Source: an uncultured Eubacterium sp. (GTDB lineage: Bacteria; Bacillota; Clostridia; Oscillospirales; CAG-272). Taken from it: DNA of 62,631 bases. Below the pieces are notes generated by a model. The model searched no databases. It saw nothing but the letters and a program-made list of their open reading frames with translations, and was not told the origin of the DNA. This document shows, piece after piece, positions 24,720-32,694 of this stretch. The stretch is taken from positions 1 to 62,631 of the forward strand of contig UQUT01000011.1 in NCBI GenBank assembly GCA_900544285.1. The letters run 5' to 3'. Made by a program: the position numbers and the translations under genes. The stretch's first letter is position 1, and each line of letters starts with the position of its first letter.

Positions 24720-26450
24720 TTACTGTTTTTCTTCTGCTTCTTTTTCGAGAACGGTATATGCGACTTTGCCGACAAGCGTTTTCGGAAGCTCTTCGCGGAA
24801 TTCGATCTGATAGGGGAGGGCGTACTTTGCAACGTTCTTCTTGCAATACTCGTGAAGCTCCTGACGGATATCCTCCGAGGGCTTTATTCCGTCCCGGAGG
24901 ACGATAAACGCTTTCACCTTCTGCATCTTGTAAGGATCTTTTACACCGATGACGCAACTCATCTGAACCTTCGGGTGAGCGTCGAGAATGTTTTCAATCT
25001 GCGAGGGATAAACATTGTATCCGCTTGTGATTATCATTCTCTTTATGCGCTGTTTGAAATAGACGAAACCGTCCTCATCCATTTTTCCGAGGTCGCCCGT
25101 GTGCAGCCAGACGTTTCCGTCGGCATGGGTGCGGAGGGTGTTTGCCGTCTCAACTTCGTTATTCATGTATCCGACCATTACGGAAGGTCCGCAGAGACAG
25201 ATTTCGCCTTCTTCACCGCAAGGAACCTCTTCGCAGGTGCCGACGGCACATATCTGATAATACGTATCGGGATAGGGAAGACCTATGCTGGCTTCGCGCT
25301 CTTCGCAATACGGGGTGAGACAGCTTGCCGTGACACATTCTGTCGTTCCGTAGCCCTCGCGGACGTGAACGGGGGAGCCGTGCTCATCGAGGAATTTATC
25401 GAATTTCTTTTTGAGCTCAACTGAGAGCGAGTCTCCGCCGGAGAAGACGCCGCGGAGGAAGTCGAGAGAGACGCCGTCGAGATACGGGTTTCTTGTGATG
25501 GCTTCAAAGAGCGTGGGCACGCCGGCGATAAAATTCGGCTTTTCAGTCTTTATGAGATTTGCATAAGCTTTGACGTTGAAGCGGGGAACGAGGATTGAAA
25601 GCCCGCCGGCAACCATCATCGTGTGTATGCACACGCCGAGACCGAACCCGTGGAAAACGGGCATCGCGGCGAGCATTTTCATTGCGTGGATATCATAGTG
25701 CGACATTGCCGCCGTCTGGAGAGCAAGCGCATTGAAGTTGAGGTTTGAGAGCATAATGCCTTTTGTCGTTCCCGTTGTACCGCCGGAAAAGAGAATGACG
25801 GCAACGTCATTATCGCATTTTTTAACCTTCGGCTCATCTCCCTTGAACTTCTTGCCGAGGGCAAAAAATTCGTTCCATTTCATAACCGTGTCGTTCTTCG
25901 GGAGCTTTGGCGTTTTGCCGAGATTCATAAGCGAGAAGGCAACCTTCTTGACGGTGCCGAGCTCGCTTCCCGCGCTTGCGATTATCAGCTTTTCGAGAGG
26001 ATATTTTTTCATAACCTCTTCAAACTTGGGATAGAACTGGTCAAGTGTTATTGCGCATTTCGAGCCCGCTGTGCGGAGGTAGAATTCGATCTCGCTCTCT
26101 GCCGAGAGGGGATGAATCATGCTTGCAATCGCGCCGATGTGGTTCAGAGCGTATAGGCAATAAATAGCCTGCGGAATGTTCGGCAGGCAGACGGTGACTT
26201 TGTCGCCTTCCTTTATGCCGATCGAGGCAAATGCCTTCGCTGTGATCTTTATGTTCTTTTCGAGGAGAGAATAAGGAATTATTCTTCCCATATATGAGAG
26301 AGCGGGAAGCGACGGATATTTTTCCGCCGTTGCCAGAACGACTCCGCTCATTGAGTCCTTTGGGTATTCGAGATGGAATGGCACATCGCCATAATGGGAT
26401 ATCCATGGTGTTTTCGGTTGCATTTTATTTTTCTCCGATTTGTTATTCAA
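24720..26450 (-). CDS. AMP-forming acyl-CoA ligase (long-chain fatty-acid-CoA ligase-like)
   Basis: An adenylate-forming enzyme of 576 residues that activates a carboxylic acid with ATP and joins it to CoA. Signatures: P-loop-like ILFSGGTTGTTKGIMLS, YGTTECV, the hinge motif TGDLGKMDEDGFVYFKQRIKR and the C-terminal catalytic lysine in LPKTLVGKV. It starts at ATG 26450, eight bases before the upstream gene ends, so both are coupled. Operon with a TetR regulator and an E2-like protein. Substrate is not known; the family includes fatty-acid, O-succinylbenzoate and other ligases, and the neighbour suggests that the acyl group is handed to another carrier. Confidence 0.93.
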   Translation of the reverse strand: MNNKSEKNKMQPKTPWISHYGDVPFHLEYPKDSMSGVVLATAEKYPSLPALSYMGRIIPYSLLEKNIKITAKAFASIGIKEGDKVTVCLPNIPQAIYCLYALNHIGAIASMIHPLSAESEIEFYLRTAGSKCAITLDQFYPKFEEVMKKYPLEKLIIASAGSELGTVKKVAFSLMNLGKTPKLPKNDTVMKWNEFFALGKKFKGDEPKVKKCDNDVAVILFSGGTTGTTKGIMLSNLNFNALALQTAAMSHYDIHAMKMLAAMPVFHGFGLGVCIHTMMVAGGLSILVPRFNVKAYANLIKTEKPNFIAGVPTLFEAITRNPYLDGVSLDFLRGVFSGGDSLSVELKKKFDKFLDEHGSPVHVREGYGTTECVTASCLTPYCEEREASIGLPYPDTYYQICAVGTCEEVPCGEEGEICLCGPSVMVGYMNNEVETANTLRTHADGNVWLHTGDLGKMDEDGFVYFKQRIKRMIITSGYNVYPSQIENILDAHPKVQMSCVIGVKDPYKMQKVKAFIVLRDGIKPSEDIRQELHEYCKKNVAKYALPYQIEFREELPKTLVGKVAYTVLEKEAEEKQ

Positions 26451-27390
26451 ATTCTATTTCAGTTTGAAGCGGCAGCTCAAGCAGCTCGGGATTCTGAAGG
26501 AGCTTGCGGAGCAGCTTTATGCTTTTTGCAAAATATACGCCGTCTGCAATGCGTTCGTCGATTGTCAGCCCCAGCTCAAGCACGTTTTTCATTGTGACAT
26601 TGCCGTTTTCATCATAAAACGGGTGCAGGTGTTTTTCGCCGACGAGAATGAAGAATGAATTCGTTCCCCAATTTGTCAGATGATGATACTGCGCAGAGAG
26701 CTTTATGCTTCCCGTGTTTGATATGAAAACGCTTGAATGATACGGGTCGAATTCGACGAGGTCACGGGGAAGCCAATCGCGGTTTTCGAGAAAATTGAGC
26801 ATGCTGATTATAAATTTCATAATCGGGCGGGGAGACTTGACGAGCACCGAAATAATATCTGTCGTTCCGTCTGTCTTGTTTTCGCTACGTACGTGCGTGA
26901 CGAATTTTTTGACCTTGCCGTATATTTGTTCAAGCGGGGAAGCGTCGCTCTCCTTATCCAGTTTTATTATTGCGAGCGCTTCGCTTGACGAGTCGACAAA
27001 TTGTCTCTTCACAACGAACGAAAACGATATCTCGTTGCGCTCATAGAGACGGTTGCCCGCATAGAAATAGTTCATTTTCGGGCGGTCATAAAGTACCTTT
27101 GCAACAGCCGCGCAGATGACGTGAAACATTGTATATTTGAAGTCCGGCGAGTCCGAATTTTTCATCTTAACGAATTCTTCAACTGCTGTCATATCGACAA
27201 GCTCGCTCATAACAGCCTCGTTATCGCACCTGTTCGGCAGGAGAAATCCTGCAAACTTATGCATCGAATCCGCTTCGCGGACAAGCCTGCCGTCTCTGCG
27301 GTCGCCGCGCTTTTTCTTCGCCTTTTTGACCTTTTCCTTCGGCTCCGAGACGGTTGCCGCTTTTTCTTTTTTCTTTTTATCTTTTGCCAT
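26443..27390 (-). CDS. 2-oxoacid dehydrogenase E2-like acyltransferase, catalytic His replaced
   Basis: A 315-residue protein with a Lys-rich N-terminal tail (about 1-35) and then a domain that fits the catalytic domain of lipoate acyltransferases (E2). It has no lipoyl domain and no E1/E3 partner genes nearby. The key motif at the C-terminus, normally DHRxxDGA, reads DERIADGV: the catalytic His is Glu279, while Asp283 is kept. Such a change should stop the usual deacetylation chemistry, so it may be a trimeric scaffold, or use another mechanism. The same position was read from both codon and frame. Overlaps the ligase start. The family is likely but the role is open. Confidence 0.72.
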   Translation of the reverse strand: MAKDKKKKEKAATVSEPKEKVKKAKKKRGDRRDGRLVREADSMHKFAGFLLPNRCDNEAVMSELVDMTAVEEFVKMKNSDSPDFKYTMFHVICAAVAKVLYDRPKMNYFYAGNRLYERNEISFSFVVKRQFVDSSSEALAIIKLDKESDASPLEQIYGKVKKFVTHVRSENKTDGTTDIISVLVKSPRPIMKFIISMLNFLENRDWLPRDLVEFDPYHSSVFISNTGSIKLSAQYHHLTNWGTNSFFILVGEKHLHPFYDENGNVTMKNVLELGLTIDERIADGVYFAKSIKLLRKLLQNPELLELPLQTEIEFE

Positions 27391-27402
27391 TATGATGACC
27401 TC

Positions 27403-27999
27403 TTATTTACTGCAAATTTCGATAAGCGTATTTCCGAGACCGAAAATCTCTTCAAGCTCTTTCCGGCTCTTTCCCGCGAGGAGGACCTGAAATGCCGTTC
27501 CGTAAAGCGAGCCGAGGATGACCTTTGATACAGCCTCCGCGCCGTATTTTCCGAGAACGGGACTGTCTTCCGAGGGCTTTTTTGAGAGAACGTCGTCGCG
27601 GATGAGCTCTGCGAGCTTGTTGAAGAGGTATGTGACCTGAAACCTGAACGATCTGTTCCACATCGCCTGAATGGAAAAGTCGAGAAATATCTTCATAACA
27701 TCCGGACGTTCTACGAGAATTTTCTTGAAATATTCGGAGAGAAGATGCATCCTTTCTTCTTCGCTCCTGCCGCGTTCCATTTCGCGGACGACATCATCAA
27801 AGCAGGTTGAGACGAGTTTTGAGGCAAGCGCCGTGAAGAGATTTTCCTTTGTGCGGAAGTGATATGTCAGAAGTCCTAATGCGACCTGCGCCTCCGCGGC
27901 TATATCGCGCATGGAAACGTTCGCATAGCCCTTTTTGGAGAGCAGTCTGAACGCCGCTTCGAGTATTTTGTCGCGTGAATTTTCTCTTTGGGTATTCAT
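27403..27999 (-). CDS. TetR-family transcriptional regulator
   Basis: A 198-residue repressor. Residues 8-55 form the TetR HTH (RDKILEAAFRLLSKKGYANV, then MRDIAAEAQVALGLLTYHFR); the remaining 140 residues are the helical ligand and dimer domain. First gene of the operon with the E2-like and ligase genes (12-bp gap). A 14-bp palindrome sits just downstream of its promoter, an obvious self-binding site. By analogy with FadR-like TetR proteins that sense acyl-CoA, the ligand may be a product of the ligase. Confidence 0.92.
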   Translation of the reverse strand: MNTQRENSRDKILEAAFRLLSKKGYANVSMRDIAAEAQVALGLLTYHFRTKENLFTALASKLVSTCFDDVVREMERGRSEEERMHLLSEYFKKILVERPDVMKIFLDFSIQAMWNRSFRFQVTYLFNKLAELIRDDVLSKKPSEDSPVLGKYGAEAVSKVILGSLYGTAFQVLLAGKSRKELEEIFGLGNTLIEICSK

Positions 28000-28019
28000 T
28001 GTTCACCTCAGTGAGTTTT

Positions 28020-28033
28020 TGTACGAATGTACA
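28020..28033. promoter_or_regulatory. Palindromic operator candidate for the TetR regulator
   Basis: TGTACGAATGTACA: two perfect 5-bp arms around GAAT, seven bases downstream of the -10 hexamer (28040-28045) and before the TetR start codon at 27999. Size and place fit a TetR operator. Confidence 0.6.
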
Positions 28034-28039
28034 GCTGAT

Positions 28040-28068
28040 ATTATATCATACGATATGTGATTTGTCAA
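28040..28068 (-). promoter_or_regulatory. Promoter of the TetR-acyltransferase-ligase operon
   Basis: Minus strand TTGACA (28063-28068) and TATAAT (28040-28045), 17-nt spacer: a full consensus promoter, as expected for a repressed gene. Confidence 0.85.
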
Positions 28069-28104
28069 TGTTTTCTTAACATTTCGTTAAAAAACAGAGC
28101 AAAG

Positions 28105-28133
28105 AAAAAATCCCAAGCGGAGCTTGGGATTTT
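28105..28133 (-). terminator. Terminator after ispH-S1 (bidirectional)
   Basis: Stem 28107-28118 with 28122-28133, loop GGA, A run and T run on the two sides. Confidence 0.88.
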
Positions 28134-28155
28134 GTGTCTTATGTCGTTTTTCCGA

Positions 28156-30144
28156 TTATTCGGCGTCTGTCGTTTCCTCTGCGGGAGCGGCTTCCTCTGC
28201 CTCGTCGGCATTGAGAAGAGCGCGGACAGAAAGGCTGACCTTGTGCTTCTCATCGTCGATGTCGGTGATCTTTGCGTCAACGACCTGTCCTTTTTCAAGA
28301 ACGTCCGAGGGATGAGCGAGCTTCTTGTCTGCGATCTGAGAGATGTGGATAAGACCGTCAACGCCGGGAATAATCTGAGCAAATGCTCCGAAAGGCATGA
28401 GAGATGCAACCTTTACGGATACAACGTCGCCGACGTTGTGCTCTGCTCTGAAGAGCGTCCAGGGGTTTGTTTCCTCTGTCTTGTGACCGAGGGAAATTCT
28501 GCCCTTTTCACGGTCGAAGCTCTTGACGAATACGTCAAGAGTATCGCCGACGGAAACGATATCCTTCGGGTTTGAGATGTGGAGCCATGTGAGTTCGGAG
28601 CTGTGAACCATTCCGTCCACTCCGCCAAGGTCAACGAATACTCCGTAGGATGTCATGCTCTTTACGGTGCCCGTGTAGTGCTTGCCGACTTCGATTTCGT
28701 TCCAGAAAGCCTCTTCGCGCGCTTTGCGTTCTTCTCTTGCAACAACGCGGATGGAGCCGAGAACTCTGCGGCGGGATGCGTCGAGGTCGATTATCTTGAA
28801 TTTCTGTGTTGTTCCGACGAGCGTCGAAAGGTCGCCGTCGCGCGGGACTGTCGTCTGCGATGCGGGAATGAATATACGCTGCGAAAGGGCGCGGATAACT
28901 ACGCCGCCCTTGACCGCTTCCGTAACTCTGCCTTCAAGAACCGTTCCGTTCTCAAAAGCTTCCTGTACACGTTTCCAGTCATTTGCGGCAGTGATCTTCT
29001 TGGTGGAGAGGTAAGCAATACCGTCGATGTCGCTGACTCTGTATGCAACAGCCTCTATCTTATCTCCTACCTTAAAAAGATTTTCGAGCTTAGCCTGAGG
29101 ATCGTCTGTGACGTTGTCAAGCGTGAGCACGCCTGTGCATTTCGAGCCGATGTCAACACGGACTTCGGTGCCGGAAACGGACATGACGTATCCCACGACG
29201 GTATCTCCTGTACTGATATTTTTGAACGATTCGTCAAGAAGCTCCGCGAAATTTTCATGTTCGCTCATAATTGTTTGTACCTCCTCGATTATGTAGCCCG
29301 GAGTTGAAGCTCCGGCTGCGATGCCTGCTTTGCAGTGCATCTTTTTTATGTTATCGGGAATTTCGGACGCGCTTTCGATGAAAAAGGTGCGCTTGCAGTT
29401 TCGCTTTGCAATATCGAAGAGCTTGCGTGAGTTTGCGCTCTCGCTGTCGCCGACGACGATCATAACGTCGCAATTCTGCGCCAGCCTTTCCGTTTCAAGC
29501 TGTCTTTCTTCCGTAACACAACATATTGTATCAAAAAATAAGGCGTTTGTATATAGTTTTTGAAGAATTTTTTTACTTTTTTCGTAGTCAAAGTGATTGA
29601 GGGTTGTCTGACTTGCGACAATTATCTGCTTTTCTGACAATTTATTCCTCAAACTTCCATTCAGAGCTTCTTCAAGCTCATTGCTTTCGGATATAACGGC
29701 GTAGTCTCCATGGATATAGCTGACTATGCCCCTGACCTCCGGATGATCTTTGTCTCCGAAGATGATAGCGAAGGTCTCGCCGGAGGTGTTCTCGTCCATT
29801 ATCTTATGAATTTTCGATACGAACGGGCATGTGCAGTCGCAGACGTGAAGCGTTCCGTCGCGCTTTTCCGCGTCGCGGAGCGTATTCATAAGACTGCAGG
29901 AAATTCCGTGTGCGCGGATGATGACAGTCGCATTTGCCGGAGGGGAAGAGATAAGCTGCGAAAGCCCGCCTTCGTCTATCGAACGCACGCCCTTTTTTTC
30001 GAGATATTCCGTATATTTTCTGTTGTGAATGAGGTGACCGAGGGTGTATATTTTTCCGCCCTCCGCGGCGAGCGACTCCGCTTTTTCCGTCGCGCGCTTG
30101 ACGCCGAAACAAAAGCCCGAGTGCTTTGCAAGTGTAATGCTCAT
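28156..30144 (-). CDS. ispH: IspH fused to ribosomal protein S1 (four S1 domains)
   Basis: A 662-residue fusion known from many Clostridia. Residues 1 to about 285 are IspH (HMBPP reductase), the last step of the MEP isoprenoid route, with three cluster cysteines in GFCFGV, CDCTCPFV and DTICC, and the THx3 motif as THGISC-like RAHGISC. Residues 300-640 hold four S1 RNA-binding domains (each with GxVxxxTxYGVFVDLGGVDG-type motif), followed by a Glu/Ala tail. The S1 part may help translation initiation or act as a general RNA binder. The gene overlaps plsC by four bases and ends the five-gene leftward operon. Confidence 0.95.
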   Translation of the reverse strand: MSITLAKHSGFCFGVKRATEKAESLAAEGGKIYTLGHLIHNRKYTEYLEKKGVRSIDEGGLSQLISSPPANATVIIRAHGISCSLMNTLRDAEKRDGTLHVCDCTCPFVSKIHKIMDENTSGETFAIIFGDKDHPEVRGIVSYIHGDYAVISESNELEEALNGSLRNKLSEKQIIVASQTTLNHFDYEKSKKILQKLYTNALFFDTICCVTEERQLETERLAQNCDVMIVVGDSESANSRKLFDIAKRNCKRTFFIESASEIPDNIKKMHCKAGIAAGASTPGYIIEEVQTIMSEHENFAELLDESFKNISTGDTVVGYVMSVSGTEVRVDIGSKCTGVLTLDNVTDDPQAKLENLFKVGDKIEAVAYRVSDIDGIAYLSTKKITAANDWKRVQEAFENGTVLEGRVTEAVKGGVVIRALSQRIFIPASQTTVPRDGDLSTLVGTTQKFKIIDLDASRRRVLGSIRVVAREERKAREEAFWNEIEVGKHYTGTVKSMTSYGVFVDLGGVDGMVHSSELTWLHISNPKDIVSVGDTLDVFVKSFDREKGRISLGHKTEETNPWTLFRAEHNVGDVVSVKVASLMPFGAFAQIIPGVDGLIHISQIADKKLAHPSDVLEKGQVVDAKITDIDDEKHKVSLSVRALLNADEAEEAAPAEETTDAE

Positions 30145-30770
30145 TGCTTTTCCTCCGCAGTTTTCGATATGTCCGCTCCGAGCTCACATATTCTGTCGAA
30201 GATGAGCTCGCTTGCGCGTCTGTATTCCTCCGCTCCGCCGTTTTCAAAGCCGAGCTCATCAAAAGCGATCGGTTTGCCGAAGCGAACCTCCGTTTTTCTG
30301 AACGGACGGACTTTCATTCCCTTCGCGCCGATGAAAACGGGAAGAACAGTTGCCTTCGAATGATAGGCGATGAGCCCGATGCCGCTCTTTATTTTTGTCT
30401 CGGCGGGAGCTTTTCCGGGAATTCTCGTCCCCTGCGGGAAAATGCCGACGGGAGATCCCTTTTCAAGCGTCGAGATGACCTCGTTTACGGATTCCACCCC
30501 GGCGGCTTTTCTGTTTATCGGGATAGCTCCCGCACCACGGAAAATGAATCTGCAGAAGGGATTTCTGAAGAGCTCCGCCTTTGCGAGAAATCTTATCGAC
30601 CGTTTTGAAAACGTTGAAATAAAGAACATATCAAAGGCGTGCAGGTGATTTGCCGCTATGATTACAGGTCCCTCTTTCGGAATGTTTTCCTTGCCCATCT
30701 GCCTTGCGCCGAACAGCAGTCGCACAATCGGAAAGAGGAAAAAGTCCGCTATTTTGAAGAAAACGTTCAT
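30141..30770 (-). CDS. plsC: 1-acyl-sn-glycerol-3-phosphate acyltransferase
   Basis: A membrane-associated acyltransferase of 209 residues that adds the second acyl chain to make phosphatidic acid. The HX4D catalytic motif is in ANHLHAFDMFF, and the substrate motif FPQGTRIPGKAP matches the family. One hydrophobic segment at the N-terminus is the likely anchor. It lies one base after cmk and overlaps ispH; cmk-plsC-ispH order is common in Clostridia. Confidence 0.95.
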   Translation of the reverse strand: MNVFFKIADFFLFPIVRLLFGARQMGKENIPKEGPVIIAANHLHAFDMFFISTFSKRSIRFLAKAELFRNPFCRFIFRGAGAIPINRKAAGVESVNEVISTLEKGSPVGIFPQGTRIPGKAPAETKIKSGIGLIAYHSKATVLPVFIGAKGMKVRPFRKTEVRFGKPIAFDELGFENGGAEEYRRASELIFDRICELGADISKTAEEKQ

Positions 30771-30771
30771 T

Positions 30772-31434
30772 TTATTTAATTCTGCTTTCTATTATTTCTA
30801 TGGCACGGTTCAGCGTGTCCTCAAAGCTACCGGAGTTATCAAGCATTATTGCGTCCTCTGCGGGAACTGCGGGAGCGATGTTTCTTGTTCGGTCCTGCTC
30901 GTCTCTTGCGGAAAGTGCTTTTCTGACCTCTTCAACAGTCACATTTTCGCCCTTTTCTTCAAGCTCCGCCTGTCTGCGAACGGCTCTTGCCTCGTCCGAT
31001 GCCGTCATGAAGAATTTGATGTCCGCATCCGGAAGGATGACCGTGCCGATGTCACGCCCGTCCATAATGACGTTGTTTTTCTTTGCCATATCGCGCTGAA
31101 CGTCGAGAAGAAACGCTCTTACCGCACCCATTTTGGACGTTGCCGAAGCGTAATCGGCAATTTCGCTTGTGCGGATAAGCCCCGTCACGTCCTCGCCGCA
31201 GAGAAACATATGCTGAACGCCGTCCGCAAATTCAATATCCATTTTTATTTCGGGAAGTCTTGCCGTGACAGCCGCCTCGTCGTGAGGGTCGGTTCCCGTG
31301 CGGAGGATGTACAGCCCGATTGTCCTGTACATTGCGCCGGTGTCCACGTAGCTGAAGCCGAATTTTTTCGCAAGTGCCTTTGCGAGAGTGCTTTTTCCGG
31401 AGCCGGAGGGACCGTCGATTGCTATGTTTATCAT
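30772..31434 (-). CDS. cmk: Cytidylate kinase
   Basis: Phosphorylates CMP and dCMP to diphosphates using ATP. 220 residues; P-loop GPSGSGKSTLAK at the N-terminus, the DTGAMYRTIG substrate motif, and MDGRDIGTVILPDADIKFF. All are standard for Cmk. Start ATG 31434. Eighteen bases lie between it and the flavoprotein gene. Confidence 0.97.
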   Translation of the reverse strand: MINIAIDGPSGSGKSTLAKALAKKFGFSYVDTGAMYRTIGLYILRTGTDPHDEAAVTARLPEIKMDIEFADGVQHMFLCGEDVTGLIRTSEIADYASATSKMGAVRAFLLDVQRDMAKKNNVIMDGRDIGTVILPDADIKFFMTASDEARAVRRQAELEEKGENVTVEEVRKALSARDEQDRTRNIAPAVPAEDAIMLDNSGSFEDTLNRAIEIIESRIK

Positions 31435-31452
31435 GATAATATACTTCCTTTT

Positions 31453-32694
31453 TTATATTTTTGCCGCGTCCGTTGCCGCCGTGACGGCAGTCGCAAACGC
31501 CGATTGCAGATTAAAACCGCCGGTGTATGCGTCAACATCTATTATTTCACCGGCAAAATAGAGATTTTTTATCAGCTTTGACTTCATCGTCTGCGGAGAT
31601 ATTTCCGAAACGGAAACGCCGCCGCCCGTGACGATTGCCTCGCTTATCGGGCGGAAGCCCGTGACCGTCAGCTTTATTGCTTTGAGAGAAGCGACAATGC
31701 TTTTCCGCTCCGTCTTTGTTATGGAGTTTGTGACTCTGTCCCCCCGCACGCCGCAGATATCGCAGAACGGCATTATCATTTTTGACGGCAGAAGCGTTGC
31801 CAGAACGGACGAAAAATGCTTGTTTTTATTTTTATCGAATTCGGAAAGCAGACGCCTGTCGAGTGTTTCTTCGTCCAGAGCGGGCTTTTCGTCGATAATT
31901 ACTTCGTATTTTCCGCTTGTCATGGGGCGCATGTGCGCCGACGCCGACAAAATTACAGGTCCGCTTACGCCGAAGTGCGTAAAGAGCAGCTCGCCGAAGT
32001 CCTCATAAATAACGGAATTCTTTTCCTTGTCAATGATTTTTATCGCAATATTTTTCAGCGTCAGCCCCTGCATGCGGGCGCAGAGGTCGCCGGCGCACGT
32101 CAGTCCGACGAGGGAAGGGATGAGCTCCGTTACCGTATGACCGAGGGCTTTTGCAATTTCAAAGCCGTCGCCCGTCGAGCCTGTCACGGGGTACGAAACG
32201 CCGCCCGTACATAAAATGACGCTGTCAAAACCGGCGTATCTGTGCTTTTCCGTCAAGACGGCGGTGATGCTGTTGTTCTCGCTTTCAAGAGCGGTCACAC
32301 GCTCGTGTATCACTCTGCAACCGAGGTCGAGCATGTGATTTTTCAGCGCGAGAACGATGTCTGTCGCTCTGTCCGAAACGGGGAAAACGCGGTTGCCTCT
32401 TTCGACCTTCAGCGGCACGCCGAGAGCTTCAAAATAGTCAATCGTGTCCTGCGGGGTGAAGCGGTGTATCGCCGAAAAAAGAAATTTTCCGTTTTGTGTG
32501 ACGTTTCGGATAAACTCTTCGGGTGAGCAGGAATTTGTCAGGTTACACCTGCCTTTTCCCGTTATTCCGAGCTTCATTGCGAGCAGGTCGTTTCTTTCAA
32601 AAACAGTGACCGTCGCGCCCAGATTCGCCGCTATGCACGACGCCATAAGCCCTGCCGCGCCGCCGCCGATAACGGCGATTTTTTTATTGTCCAT
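31453..32694 (-). CDS. HI0933/YhiN-family FAD-dependent oxidoreductase (BaiN-like)
   Basis: A flavoprotein of about 413 residues with the dinucleotide-binding motif IAVIGGGAAGLMASCIAA at the start, TGKGRCNLTNS soon after, VILCTGGVSYPVTGSTGDGF in the middle and the second FAD block LYFAGEIIDVDAYTGGFNLQ at the end. The family is widespread and mostly uncharacterised; a member in Clostridium scindens (BaiN) acts on bile acids, but that activity cannot be transferred here. Start ATG 32694 after GGAGG. Overlaps the end of the ABC-F gene by eleven bases. Confidence 0.88.
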   Translation of the reverse strand: MDNKKIAVIGGGAAGLMASCIAANLGATVTVFERNDLLAMKLGITGKGRCNLTNSCSPEEFIRNVTQNGKFLFSAIHRFTPQDTIDYFEALGVPLKVERGNRVFPVSDRATDIVLALKNHMLDLGCRVIHERVTALESENNSITAVLTEKHRYAGFDSVILCTGGVSYPVTGSTGDGFEIAKALGHTVTELIPSLVGLTCAGDLCARMQGLTLKNIAIKIIDKEKNSVIYEDFGELLFTHFGVSGPVILSASAHMRPMTSGKYEVIIDEKPALDEETLDRRLLSEFDKNKNKHFSSVLATLLPSKMIMPFCDICGVRGDRVTNSITKTERKSIVASLKAIKLTVTGFRPISEAIVTGGGVSVSEISPQTMKSKLIKNLYFAGEIIDVDAYTGGFNLQSAFATAVTAATDAAKI

